A DNA stretch of 64,000 bases from Labilithrix sp. (GCA_019637175.1 JAHBWD010000009.1:62001-126000), one strand, 5' to 3'. Counted from the stretch's first letter, positions 46,197 through 57,688 are shown. Notes: generated by a model not told the origin, from the sequence alone. Numbers and translations: made by a program.

Positions 46197-47368
46197 CGGG
46201 TCTCTCCCGGGTCGCATTCCCTCATGAGGCATTGGCCCTCGATGCACGGCTGGCCCGCCGCGAGATCGCACGCTTGACCGCAGGCGCCGCAATGGCCCGG
46301 ATGGATCCGCAGGTTCGTCTCGCAGCCGTCCTCGGGATCGCCGTTGCAGTCGGCGAAGCCGGCCTGGCACTCGTAGGCGCAGAGGCCCTTCTTGCACGTG
46401 CTCGTCTGGTTCGGACCGGGCGCCTTGCACCCCAAGCCGCACGAGCCGCACGCGCCGACGTCGGTGAGCAAATCGACGCACGACGGACCGGGGCAGAGCG
46501 TCTTGCCGAACCGCTTGCACGGCACCGCGCACTCGAGGCCGTTGCCTTCGTCGACGCACGACTCACCAGGCGCGCACTTGATCCCGCAGCCGCCGCAGTT
46601 GTCGGTGCTTTCGAGGTCGAACGTCTCGCAGCCGTCGCCGTTGCACATCGAGAGATCGCCGTTGCAGTCGGCGGCGCCGTCGATGCACTTGAGGTTGTTG
46701 CACGCTCCCGCGCGACAGCCGTAGTACGCGTTCGGCGGAGGCACCGCGCAGCCGCCGGCGGGCGGCGTGCAGACGTTGCCGCAGGCGCCGCAGTTGTTGT
46801 CGTCGACGCGCGGGTCGGTGCAGACCCCGTTGCACGCGATCTTGCCGGCGAGGCACCCGCACCTGCCTTCGATGCACGGCGTGCCCGGCGCGCACGCGTT
46901 CCCGCACTGGCCGCAGTGCTTCGGATCTTGCAGAACGTTGATCTCGCAGCCGTCGTCGACGAGGCCGTTGCAGTTCCTCCAGTCGACCGGGTGGAAGAGA
47001 TCCGGCGGGCTGTGGCACTCGAGCTCGCACGCGCCGTCGATGCAACGCGACGTCATGTGGATCGGCGCGTAGACGAGGCACTTGCTGCCGCACGCGCCGC
47101 AGTGATCATTGTCGCGCATGAGGTCGGTCCCGCACTTGTACGTCGGGCCGTCTTCCGAGATGCAGCTCGCGAACGGCGCCGGACAGGTCGTGGCGGTGCA
47201 CGCGAGGACCTTCACCGGCGCGTCCGGCCCGCCCTCGGCGCCCGGCGGAGTGAACGTCGGACCGACGGGAGGCTTGATGTCGCCCATGTCGACGTTCTCC
47301 GCGCACGCCGCGACCAGCGCGAACGCGAGCAAGAGGAAGCCGAGCAATCGCTTCGAGCTCAATGACAC
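46193..47368 (-). CDS. Cys-rich lipoprotein, Stig1-like repeats
   Basis: 391 residues from GTG 47368, with AAGG 7 nt upstream; lipobox LVAAC at about 22. About 46 cysteines arranged in repeats: CNGVCTDPRVDDNNCGACG, NCGGCGIKCAPGESC, HCGACGSKC, DCNGDPEDGCETNL and HCGQCGNACAPGTPC. The 'NCGaCGnaC' pattern is that of Stig1-type and related myxobacterial extracellular Cys-rich repeats. Presumably a rigid disulfide-bonded stalk at the surface. First of five lipoprotein genes linked by ATGA overlaps; 58 bp after the anti-sigma-like gene. Confidence 0.75.
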   Translation of the reverse strand: MSLSSKRLLGFLLLAFALVAACAENVDMGDIKPPVGPTFTPPGAEGGPDAPVKVLACTATTCPAPFASCISEDGPTYKCGTDLMRDNDHCGACGSKCLVYAPIHMTSRCIDGACELECHSPPDLFHPVDWRNCNGLVDDGCEINVLQDPKHCGQCGNACAPGTPCIEGRCGCLAGKIACNGVCTDPRVDDNNCGACGNVCTPPAGGCAVPPPNAYYGCRAGACNNLKCIDGAADCNGDLSMCNGDGCETFDLESTDNCGGCGIKCAPGESCVDEGNGLECAVPCKRFGKTLCPGPSCVDLLTDVGACGSCGLGCKAPGPNQTSTCKKGLCAYECQAGFADCNGDPEDGCETNLRIHPGHCGACGQACDLAAGQPCIEGQCLMRECDPGETR

Positions 47369-47426
47369 GATGACCTTCTCTCGGGCTCGGTGCGCGCTGC
47401 CGCACCGCTAGGGGGCCGTTCTGCGT

Positions 47427-48182
47427 TCAGCGCGAGAAGAGGCTCTCGAGATGAACGCGGTGAGTCGACGACGGGAAGCGCGCGCGGAACGCGGCGAAGC
47501 GGCGCTCCGCTTCGTCTTTGCGCCCGAGGTAGACGAGCGCTTCGATCGCGATCGCCTCGCGCTCCTGCGTGAAGTGACCGCCGGGGTGGCGACGCTCGTG
47601 ATCGCGGCACGACGCGAGCGCGTCGGCGGGGCTCGCGCGGAGCTGATCGTGCGCGCGCGCGATGAGGGCGATCTCGTCGGCCTCGCTCGCGGCGGCAGGC
47701 GCGGCCGGCATCTCGACCTCCGCCTTCGGCGCGGCGGGGACCGGCGTCGACGACGGCGGCGCCGACGGCAGATCCTCGGGCCGCACGGTCGATCCGCGCA
47801 TCGAAGGAACGCTCGCGTGCTCGATCGGCTTGCGCGCGACGACGGCGGTGCTCGGCGTGCGAGGCGCGGCGACGCGCGACTCGGTGGGCTCGCCGATCAT
47901 GAACACCGTGGCAACCGCGAGCGCGGCAGCCGCGCCGGCGGCGACGAGCCACGTGGTCGTCGTGGTGCCTCCGCCGGCTCCGATCGCGCCGCTCGCGTCT
48001 GCGGGCGGAGCTTCGGGCGAGAGCGGCGCGCTGCCGACCGCGACCGCGATCGCGCGCTCGATCTTCCTCATGCGCGCAGCCTCGGGATCTTCGTGCGCGC
48101 GCTCGGCCTCGATCGCGCCCTTGACCATCGGGCTGAGCCGATCTCCGTAGTCGAGGAGCCTTCGCGGACCCGTCGAGCTCAT
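47427..48182 (-). CDS. Single-pass membrane protein, likely anti-sigma factor
   Basis: 251 residues. A cytoplasmic helical N-terminus (residues 1-75), one membrane helix at 78-96, a Pro/Ala-rich spacer, and a periplasmic helical domain resembling TPR (LIARAHDQLRASPADALASC; LVYLGRKDEAERRF) as in YbgF/BamD-like proteins. Its ATG overlaps the stop of the ECF sigma gene by 4 bp, the standard position of an anti-sigma factor. No zinc-binding HxxxCxxC motif is seen, so it would be a non-ZAS type. Role inferred from position. Confidence 0.72.
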   Translation of the reverse strand: MSSTGPRRLLDYGDRLSPMVKGAIEAERAHEDPEAARMRKIERAIAVAVGSAPLSPEAPPADASGAIGAGGGTTTTTWLVAAGAAAALAVATVFMIGEPTESRVAAPRTPSTAVVARKPIEHASVPSMRGSTVRPEDLPSAPPSSTPVPAAPKAEVEMPAAPAAASEADEIALIARAHDQLRASPADALASCRDHERRHPGGHFTQEREAIAIEALVYLGRKDEAERRFAAFRARFPSSTHRVHLESLFSR

Positions 48183-48757
48183 GGCATCCTCCGTTGCGCC
48201 TCGAGGCGCTTGGCCGCGGCGAGGATCGCCTTGCGAGCCGCGCGCAGGCGCGAATAGGCGGTGGCGACCGGGCATCCCACGGCGTCGGCCACCTCTTCCA
48301 TCGAAAGCTCCTCCACTTCGTAGAGGACGAAGACGTTGCGTCGGTCCTCGTCGAGGACCGAAAGAAGCCGTTCGAAGTCGGCGAGCGCCTCGTGCGCGCG
48401 CATCGACGCTTCGGGGCTCGAGGCCTCGCCCGAGAGCGCGTCGATCTCGATCGCGATCGTGGCGACCGGAGGGCGCGATCGCCGGTAGCGCGACGCCTCG
48501 CGCACGGCGATGCGTGAGAGCCACGCGCGGAGGTGATGGCGCTCCTCGTACTTGTCCCACGAGCGGTGGACGGCGACGAAGACGTCCTGGGTGACGTCGT
48601 CGAGATCGGCGTCGGCGACGCCGAGCCGGCGGAGCAGCCGGAAGACGTACGCGCCGTGCGCGCGGAAGACCTCCGCGCTCGAGAGGCACCGGATCGTCGC
48701 CGAGCCCTCGAGGGGGGCGACCGCCGGAGCGTCGAGGGTGGTGCCGACCGCCGTCAT
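48179..48757 (-). CDS. ECF-type RNA polymerase sigma factor
   Basis: 192 residues from ATG 48757; the frame is open further but lacks sense upstream. Region 2 at about 30-95 (VFRLLRRLGVADADLDDVTQ, DVFVAVHRSW, RAWLSRIAVREASRYRR) and region 4 at about 135-185 (FERLLSVLDEDRRNVFVLYE, VEELSMEEVADAVGCPVAT, AYSRLRAARKAI). It would direct RNA polymerase to a regulon probably including this operon. Coupled to its membrane partner; starts 34 bp after the upstream outer-membrane-like gene. Confidence 0.9.
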   Translation of the reverse strand: MTAVGTTLDAPAVAPLEGSATIRCLSSAEVFRAHGAYVFRLLRRLGVADADLDDVTQDVFVAVHRSWDKYEERHHLRAWLSRIAVREASRYRRSRPPVATIAIEIDALSGEASSPEASMRAHEALADFERLLSVLDEDRRNVFVLYEVEELSMEEVADAVGCPVATAYSRLRAARKAILAAAKRLEAQRRMP

Positions 48758-48791
48758 CGACCCGCTTAAAGGCGGGCGCGCGACGTTTTCA

Positions 48792-49778
48792 TCACCAAAA
48801 GTGAACGCCGGCGCCGAAACTTGCCTGGAAGGCGACCGGAGCGGGCTGGAGAAGGATGAGCTGCCGCCCGTCGACGTCGCGATACGTGAATCGGTCGCGT
48901 TGGAGGAGGGCGGCGATCTGGACGGCAAGGGCGGGCTCCACGGTCACCCCCCGTCGTTCGAACCGATACGCTACCCGCCCTTCGAGGATCGCATCGAGCA
49001 GCAACGTGCTCTGCGATGCTCGTGTGAGGCTCGATGTGTTGGCGTGCAGCCTGCCTACATCGGCGCCCGCGCACAGATCGACCGCGAAGGGCCCGGGCCG
49101 GAGCACTTCGGCGCAGCCGAGCGCCGCGAAGCTCAGCCGGTCGACGACCGCGAGGCGGCGCTCGCCCGTCGGCCTGCGAGGCCAGTACGCGCCGCGGACG
49201 AGGAACGAGGCCCAAGGGACGGACGTCCTCACGAGCGCGCCTCCCTCGATCCCCCACGAGGCGCCGGGCAAAATCCCCGCGCCGACGACGAAGCCCGCGG
49301 TCGGGCCCGCGCTCCAGCGCTCGCGCCGCGGCGCGGGCTGCGGCGCCGAGGTCGCGGGAGGAGGCGCCGAAGGGGCGACGGGCACGACGATCGTTCGCGG
49401 CGCGCCGATCATGATCGCGAGGACGACGGCGAGTGTGTCGATCGTCTTCGCGCAGTCGCCTACGGGCATCGGCACGTCGCGGCGCCCGAGCTCCGCGCCC
49501 GCGCGATCGCGCCCGACGATGCGCGCGCGCGCCCCGCCCTCTTCGAGCTCGAGCGTGAATGTGTAGTCTGCATCTTCTCCGAACACCGGCCGGCGGAGCC
49601 GCTCTTCGACCGCGCGACGGAGCGCGTCGTCGCCGCCGCAAGCGACGAGCGGTGCGTTCGAAGGCGCCGTGCTCGTCAGCCCGAAGCGCACGGGGCGCTC
49701 GGTGGGCTCATCGCCGCGCGCCCCCCTCGCGAACAGCCCGAGCGCGACGGCGCACGAGAGCAGACAGGGCCAACGCAT
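48792..49778 (-). CDS. Exported protein, probable outer-membrane beta-barrel
   Basis: 328 residues. Signal peptide (MRWPCLLSCAVALGLFARGA), a periplasmic domain at about 25-110 with one Cys pair, a Pro/Ala linker, then about eight amphipathic strands (SAGPTAGFVVGAGILPGASW; TSVPWASFLVRGAYWP; RVAYRFERRGVTVEPALAV) ending in the aromatic signature FGAGVHFW. The ending with a terminal aromatic residue is typical of BAM-inserted barrels. It may be the membrane anchor or sensor of the adjacent ECF system. An AT-rich codon island is at 49557-49572. Confidence 0.65.
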   Translation of the reverse strand: MRWPCLLSCAVALGLFARGARGDEPTERPVRFGLTSTAPSNAPLVACGGDDALRRAVEERLRRPVFGEDADYTFTLELEEGGARARIVGRDRAGAELGRRDVPMPVGDCAKTIDTLAVVLAIMIGAPRTIVVPVAPSAPPPATSAPQPAPRRERWSAGPTAGFVVGAGILPGASWGIEGGALVRTSVPWASFLVRGAYWPRRPTGERRLAVVDRLSFAALGCAEVLRPGPFAVDLCAGADVGRLHANTSSLTRASQSTLLLDAILEGRVAYRFERRGVTVEPALAVQIAALLQRDRFTYRDVDGRQLILLQPAPVAFQASFGAGVHFW

Positions 49779-49832
49779 CCGCCCGAGATGGTCGCTCAGA
49801 ACGGGACGCGCGCGCGAATCTTTCCGATCGCC

Positions 49833-50330
49833 TCACGGCTCGGCGGCAGGCGCCGGACACGGCGAGCCGTTGCGGAAGTCGAGCTTCACGCTGCGCTTGC
49901 GATCCCACGCGAGCGCCTGGAACGCCGAACGCCCGTCGTCGTAGAAGACGAACGCCATCACCGGATCGGCGAACGCGGCGCTCGGCTCGAGCTCGACCTC
50001 GAGCATGAAGTACGTGCTCCGCTCGAACGTCCACGTGGCGCCCGCGATCGTCGCGCCACGGACGACGTCGCGACGCTCGGCGAGACAGGTGGCGAAGTCG
50101 CGCGCTTCGCCGGCGGGTAATCGCTCGATCAGATCGCGCCGCGCGATCGATCGGAAGCGGCCGCCGAGGCCCGCGTACTGGACGGCGAAGGCGCCGGCGA
50201 GATCCTCGCGCGAGCGGACCGCGTCGGCGGTCGCGCCGGTCTCGTCGTCGCCGGCGTCGCCGGCCGGAGCCGCGCAGCCGGCGAGACCGGCGGCGACGAG
50301 CAGGGTCACGAGGCAGGTCCGGAACGACAT
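49833..50330 (-). CDS. Small lipoprotein of unknown function
   Basis: 165 residues. Lipobox LAGCA at about 19, then a compact domain with one internal Cys pair (CLAERRDVV; NGSPCPAP) and no recognised family. Lies 54 bp upstream of the barrel-like gene in the same direction, so it may be the first gene of the ECF/lipoprotein operon. An overlapping set of CCTAC/GTAGG palindromes (50361-50385) lies 31-55 bp before its start. Confidence 0.6.
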   Translation of the reverse strand: MSFRTCLVTLLVAAGLAGCAAPAGDAGDDETGATADAVRSREDLAGAFAVQYAGLGGRFRSIARRDLIERLPAGEARDFATCLAERRDVVRGATIAGATWTFERSTYFMLEVELEPSAAFADPVMAFVFYDDGRSAFQALAWDRKRSVKLDFRNGSPCPAPAAEP

Positions 50331-50360
50331 GTCCTCGGAAAGAAGCGAGAATCAGACCAT

Positions 50361-50385
50361 CCTACAATGTAGGCATTTCGCCTAC
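50361..50385. promoter_or_regulatory. Overlapping CCTAC/GTAGG palindromes
   Basis: CCTACAATGTAGG (50361-50373) overlaps GTAGGC-atttc-GCCTAC (50369-50385), giving three half-sites of the same sequence in 25 bp. It lies just upstream of the lipoprotein gene starting at 50330 and of the operon behind it. This resembles an operator bound cooperatively by a dimeric regulator. The same palindrome type occurs at 20371-20380. Confidence 0.5.
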
Positions 50386-50453
50386 TTTCCCGACTGTGTG
50401 TGGATCGCGAGGGGCTCAGTGAGAGGCGCGCGAGCCCCACGTCTCGACGACCT

Positions 50454-51437
50454 TCAGCCGCCGTCGACTTCGGGCCGACGCACCGTCACCGCGTCGCCGC
50501 GGATCTCGAGCACCTCGAGCTTGCCGCCGTAGAACTTCGAGAGCCCAGTGTCGATCCGCCACACGCGTCCGTCGCACGCGGGGCTCACGCCGTTGCGCTG
50601 GACGGTGTGCCCGACGACCATCCTCTTCGCGCCCATCGCGCTGAGCGCTTCACCGAGCGTCGCGCACTCTTCGCGTCCGGGCGCGGCGGAGTACATGCGG
50701 CTCCACACCGGACCGTCCTCGCCGACGACCACCGCGGGCGGATCCTTCTGCTTGCCGAGCAGCCAGTCGCGGACCTCGTCGTTCATCCGATCGAGACCGT
50801 AGCGCACGTGCTTCGGCAGAATGCCGCCGTGGACGAAGACGCTGTCGCCCACCTTCACGAAGATGGGTCGCTCGGCGACGAGCGTCGCGTAAGGTCCGCC
50901 GGGGATGAACGCCGCGGCGCGGCCCTTCGCGTTCGGCTCGACGTGCGGGAGGCGCACGATCGTCACGTCCGTCGGGTGAACGTCGGCGAACGTCGTGAAG
51001 GCGCCGGGCGTCACGTAGCGAAAGTCGAGCGACGCGTTCATCAGCTCGTGGTTGCCCGCGAGCGCGATGAGCTCGCCTCCTGCTGCCTTCGCCTCCTTCT
51101 TCAACCGCTCGAGCAGATCGAGGATCGCGCGATCGTCGTCGCCCCGATCGATCGCGTCGCCCGTCTGGACGACCACGAGCGCGCCTCCCGACCATGCGTC
51201 CTTCGCGTCGATGGCGCCGGCGAGACGAAGCGCGCGGCGCGTAGCGTCGAGATCGCCGTGCAAGTCGCCGATGGCGACGAGGCGATCGGGCGCGGGTCGC
51301 GTGAGGCGCGCCGAGAACGCGGGCGCGGACGCCGCCGACGGCGGCGCCTTCTTGATCTCGGGCGCGGAGGGCTCGTCGCTCTTCGATCGACACGCCGCGA
51401 GGAGAACGCACGCGAGAACGATGACGTGCGGGCGCAT
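50454..51437 (-). CDS. Calcineurin-like metallophosphatase, lipoprotein
   Basis: 327 residues. Lipobox LLAAC at about 16. The metallophosphoesterase motifs are in order: GDLHGDL (57-63), TGDAIDRGDD, GNHELM and a terminal GHTVQ with further His. The DRG and GNHE sequences resemble the Shewanella-like/PPP-type protein phosphatases rather than 5'-nucleotidases. Likely a periplasmic or surface protein or phospho-ester phosphatase with two metal ions. Its start overlaps the previous stop by one base (TGATG). Confidence 0.85.
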   Translation of the reverse strand: MRPHVIVLACVLLAACRSKSDEPSAPEIKKAPPSAASAPAFSARLTRPAPDRLVAIGDLHGDLDATRRALRLAGAIDAKDAWSGGALVVVQTGDAIDRGDDDRAILDLLERLKKEAKAAGGELIALAGNHELMNASLDFRYVTPGAFTTFADVHPTDVTIVRLPHVEPNAKGRAAAFIPGGPYATLVAERPIFVKVGDSVFVHGGILPKHVRYGLDRMNDEVRDWLLGKQKDPPAVVVGEDGPVWSRMYSAAPGREECATLGEALSAMGAKRMVVGHTVQRNGVSPACDGRVWRIDTGLSKFYGGKLEVLEIRGDAVTVRRPEVDGG

Positions 51438-52171
51438 CAGAAGACCGCCGCGAAGCCCGTGCCCGTCGGCCGGATCTCGAACGAGGAGCGCTTGCGACCC
51501 GCGCTGTGCGCCCTCCACGAGCTCTCGAGAGACTCCTCGATCATGAGCCCCTGGAAGCCGAGGACGACAGCCAGGAAGCCGCTCGCGAGGAACGCCGCCG
51601 CGAAGCCGTCTTGCTCGGCGCGCGAGAGGTCGCCGATGGGATCGGCCACCGCGAAGATCGTGCCGCCGGCCACCGCGAGCGCGCCGACGCCGATGCCGAT
51701 CCCACCCGCCACCTGGCGCAGCGCGCGCTGGGTCTCGGCCTTCTCTCTCCACGCCGCCTCGACGGCGGCGACGATCTCCGCAGGGGGTCTGCCGGCGGCG
51801 CGTCCCTCGTCGAGCTCCTGCTGGAGCGATTCGAACGAGCCCGCAGGGCCGAGCGTGGGCACCGCGAGCAAGAGCACGCCTCCGAGGACCGCGCCCGCGC
51901 CCACGCTGACCGTGATGAGGCCAGGCGCCGGGCTCCCGTCGTCGCTCGACCGACCGAGCATCACGGCGCCGGCGGGGATCACCGCGGCGCCGACCGCGAT
52001 CGTGCCGATACCGCCCCACGTTCGGTAGTTGCGCGACTGCGACGACAGCTCGCCCAAGGTCGCGCTCAAGCGCTCGAGATCGTCCGACGGCGGCGGAAGC
52101 TCTTGCGCGAGAGCCGGCGCCGCGCCGGCGAAGAGGCACAGCACGACGGCAGAAGCGAAGGCGACCTTCAT
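51437..52171 (-). CDS. Exported membrane protein of unknown function
   Basis: 244 residues. Signal peptide (MKVAFASAVVLCLFAGAAPALAQ shape, ending ALAQ), a short helical region, then three hydrophobic segments (GTIAVGAAVIPAGAVML; LITVSVGAGAVLGGVLLLA; VAGGIGIGVGALAVAGGTIF) and a fourth near the C-terminus. Repeated Gly-rich helices suggest a small integral membrane protein. No family recognised. Probably co-transcribed with the phosphatase. Confidence 0.6.
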   Translation of the reverse strand: MKVAFASAVVLCLFAGAAPALAQELPPPSDDLERLSATLGELSSQSRNYRTWGGIGTIAVGAAVIPAGAVMLGRSSDDGSPAPGLITVSVGAGAVLGGVLLLAVPTLGPAGSFESLQQELDEGRAAGRPPAEIVAAVEAAWREKAETQRALRQVAGGIGIGVGALAVAGGTIFAVADPIGDLSRAEQDGFAAAFLASGFLAVVLGFQGLMIEESLESSWRAHSAGRKRSSFEIRPTGTGFAAVF

Positions 52172-52222
52172 CGCGGCAGCATAACCCGAAGCAACGCGAG
52201 CGACGAGACGCGGGGCGGAAGC

Positions 52223-54978
<2,756 letters not shown>

Positions 54979-54982
<4 letters not shown>

Positions 54983-55377
54983 GCGCATCGAGCGACCATC
55001 GCGTCCTCGTCGTCGACGACAACGTCGACACGCGCCTGACCGTCGAGCTGATCCTGAGCAGCGAGGGCTACCACGTCTCGACGGCCTCGAACGGCGTCGA
55101 GGCGCTCGCGCAGCTCCGCACGGCCGCCGTGCTGCCGTCGGTGATCCTGCTCGATCTGATGATGCCGCTCATGGATGGCTATCAGTTCCGCGCCGAGCAG
55201 CGCAGCGATCCGATCCTCTCCGACATCCCCGTGCTCATCTTCACGGCCGACGGCAACGCCGAGGACAAAGCGGCTTCGCTCGGCGCGGCGGGCTTCCTCC
55301 GCAAGCCGATCGATCTCGACGTGCTCGTCGCAGAGATCGCGGCGTACTGCTCTGTTCACGCGGGCCCGCTGCCGTAG
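54979..55377 (+). CDS. Stand-alone response regulator receiver
   Basis: 132 residues, one receiver domain: acidic pocket VVDDN (11-15), phosphoacceptor Asp59 in LLDLMMPLMDG, Thr in FTADG and Lys in LRKPID. No output domain, so it acts as a phospho-relay intermediate or protein-protein regulator. Its ATG overlaps the stop of the hybrid kinase, making it the evident partner of the second kinase module. Convergent with the VOC gene, overlapping by 22 bp. Confidence 0.9.
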
Positions 55378-55745
55378 GGGCGAGTGATGATCTCGAGCAG
55401 GTGGCCGCTCGGGTCTTCGAAGTACGCGCCGCGGCCGCCGTCGCGACGGTTGATGGCTCCGGCTTGCTTCTGGCCCGGGTCGGCCCAGTAGTCGAGCCCG
55501 CGCTCCTGGATGCGCGCGAAGATGGCGTCGAACTCGGGCTCGCTCACGAGGAACGCGTAGTGCTGTCGCTCGATCGGCGCGGCCTCGGCGTCGTGAAAGT
55601 CGAGCGTCACGTCGTTGGCGACCTGCACGCAGAGGAAGGGGCCGAAGCGCGTCGGCGCGGGCAGCCCCAGGAGGCCGGCGAGGAACTCGGCGGACGCTCG
55701 CGAATCGCGTGAGTGGACGATGGTGTGATTGAGCTTGATGGTCAT
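55356..55745 (-). CDS. VOC-superfamily (glyoxalase-like) protein
   Basis: 129 residues. The beta-alpha-beta-beta-beta repeats of the glyoxalase/bleomycin-resistance fold are visible: LNHTIVHSRDSRASAEFLAG (metal His5 context), QHYAFLVSE, and FEDPSGHLLEIITRP with the terminal metal Glu. Probably a small metalloenzyme or binding protein; substrate unknown. Its ATG overlaps the end of the GH3 gene by 4 bp. Confidence 0.85.
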   Translation of the reverse strand: MTIKLNHTIVHSRDSRASAEFLAGLLGLPAPTRFGPFLCVQVANDVTLDFHDAEAAPIERQHYAFLVSEPEFDAIFARIQERGLDYWADPGQKQAGAINRRDGGRGAYFEDPSGHLLEIITRPYGSGPA

Positions 55746-57688
55746 GGCCGAACCGCTCCTCGACGGTAGGTGAGGCCGAAGCCGAATGGAAAGAGCGGGT
55801 CGTCGATCTCGCGGGCGACGTCCACGGGCAGGTCGGTCATGCGTCGCGGCCACGGGCGCGCGAGCTTGCCGCTGAACGGGCTGTCGCCGAAGAGAACGTC
55901 GGCGACGCCGCCGCCCTCGCTGCCCGGGAGCCACGCGGCGACCCACGCGCGCGCCTTCCTCAAGTACGGCTCGATGACGAGCGGGCGCCCCGCGAGGAGG
56001 ACGACGACGACGGGAGCGCCCGACTCTTGCAGGCGACCGAGCGCGGCGAGGTCGTCCGACGAGAGCGTCGGATCGCGCGCGTCGCCGAGCCATTCGGCGT
56101 AGGGCGGCTCGCTCGCGACGAGGACGGCGACGTCGGGGCGCTCGATCGACGATCCGTCCGGCGAGTGCCGCACGCGCGACGCGTCGCCCGCGACCTCGCG
56201 CAGCCCGGCGAGCACCGTCGTCGCGGTGAACGGTCGGTCCGCCTTCTGCCACGACATCGTCCAGCCGCCGGACTGCCGCGCGGGCGAGTCGGCGCCGGAG
56301 CCGGCGACGAGGATCCGCGCCGTCTTCGAGAGCGGCAGGACGTCGCCTTCGTTCTGGAGGAGAACGAGCGACGCGCGCACGGCGCGACGCGCGAGCGCGC
56401 GATGCGCGGGGCTGCCGATCTGCGCGGTGAGGCGCGGGTCGGCCTCGCCGCTTCGCCTCCAGAGGCCGGCCTCGCACTTCACGGTGAGGACGCGACGAAC
56501 GGCCTCGTCGACGCGCGCTTCACTCACGCGACCGGCGTGCACTGCGCGCTCGAGCGCCTCGAGGAACTCGCGGAAGGGAGGCGTCATCCCCGGAGGAACG
56601 ACGCCCGCCACGCCGCCTTCGTTGCCCGCGATCTCCGCGTCCATCGTGACGTCGATGCCCGCGTTCACGGACTTGATCACCTGCTCGTCATAGGTGCCGG
56701 GAAGCTCTCGCAGGCCGGACCAGTCGGAGATCACGATCCCGCGGAAGCCGAGCTCGTTTCGCAAGACGTCGGTCAGCCACTTCCGGCTCTCGTGCATGCC
56801 GGCGCCGCGAAGCGAGCTGAACGAGACCATCACGGACGCGACGCCCGCGGAGATCACCGGCCGATACTGATCGACGGCCAGGCGCCGGAAGTCGGCGTCG
56901 TTCAGGCGAACATCGCCGCGATCGAGCAGCCCGCCGTAGCGCGCCTGCGGCGACGTCTCGAAGGTCGTCGCGCCGTCGCCGGCGAAGTGCTTCGCCGTCG
57001 CCATGACGCTCGCCTCACCCGCGCCGAGCCGATCGCCCTGGAGCCCTCGCACTTCGGCGGCGCCGAGCAGCGCCGCGAGCTCGGGTCGATCGGAGAACGT
57101 CTCGTACGTGCGGCCCCATCGCGGATCGCGGCCCGCGGCGATGACGGGCGCGAAGTCCCAGTCGACGCCCGTGCCCGCGACCTCGATCGCCGTCGCGCGA
57201 CCGATCGCGCGGACGAGCTCGGGATCGCGCGTGCACCCGAGCCCGATGTGATGCGGAAAGATCGTGGCCTCGGTGACGCCGCCGTGACCGTGCACGGCGT
57301 CGACCGCATAAGCGAGCGGGACGCCGAGGCGCGTCGCGCGCGCCTCGGCGTGGAACGCATTCGTCATCGCGACCCAATCGGCCGCCGATCCGGTGCCTTC
57401 ATAGGAGCCGCCGCCGCTCAGGAGCGAGCCGAGGAAGTACCTCCCGACGTCGCCCTTCTCGAGGTGCTTGTGCTCCGCTTGCACCATCTGGCCGAGCTTC
57501 TCGGGCAGGGTCATCTGCGAGAGGAGAGCTTCGGTCTGGCGCACGCAGGCCTCCGTCGGCCACGAAGCCGCGCCGTCGATGTCGGCGCGCGCCACGGTGA
57601 CCGCGCGCGGAGGTGACGATGCGCACGCGTACGTGAGCGCCGCGAGAGACGCGAGCGCCGTCCAGCGGAGGCGGAGGGAGGAGCTCAT
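55742..57688 (-). CDS. Glycoside hydrolase family 3 beta-glucosidase-like lipoprotein
   Basis: 648 residues. ATG 57688 gives a signal with lipobox LTYAC; an upstream in-frame start at 57763 lacks one. The N-terminal GH3 domain has the substrate motif KHFAGDG (233-239) and nucleophile Asp322 in VISDWSG; the C-terminal alpha/beta domain follows (VVVLLAGRPLVIEPY, AWLPGSEGGGVADVLFGD). KHFAGDG is the form found in exo-beta-glucosidases rather than NagZ (KHFPGHG). Secreted glucan degradation is likely. Divergent from the SIS-domain gene. Confidence 0.9.
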   Translation of the reverse strand: MSSSLRLRWTALASLAALTYACASSPPRAVTVARADIDGAASWPTEACVRQTEALLSQMTLPEKLGQMVQAEHKHLEKGDVGRYFLGSLLSGGGSYEGTGSAADWVAMTNAFHAEARATRLGVPLAYAVDAVHGHGGVTEATIFPHHIGLGCTRDPELVRAIGRATAIEVAGTGVDWDFAPVIAAGRDPRWGRTYETFSDRPELAALLGAAEVRGLQGDRLGAGEASVMATAKHFAGDGATTFETSPQARYGGLLDRGDVRLNDADFRRLAVDQYRPVISAGVASVMVSFSSLRGAGMHESRKWLTDVLRNELGFRGIVISDWSGLRELPGTYDEQVIKSVNAGIDVTMDAEIAGNEGGVAGVVPPGMTPPFREFLEALERAVHAGRVSEARVDEAVRRVLTVKCEAGLWRRSGEADPRLTAQIGSPAHRALARRAVRASLVLLQNEGDVLPLSKTARILVAGSGADSPARQSGGWTMSWQKADRPFTATTVLAGLREVAGDASRVRHSPDGSSIERPDVAVLVASEPPYAEWLGDARDPTLSSDDLAALGRLQESGAPVVVVLLAGRPLVIEPYLRKARAWVAAWLPGSEGGGVADVLFGDSPFSGKLARPWPRRMTDLPVDVAREIDDPLFPFGFGLTYRRGAVRP

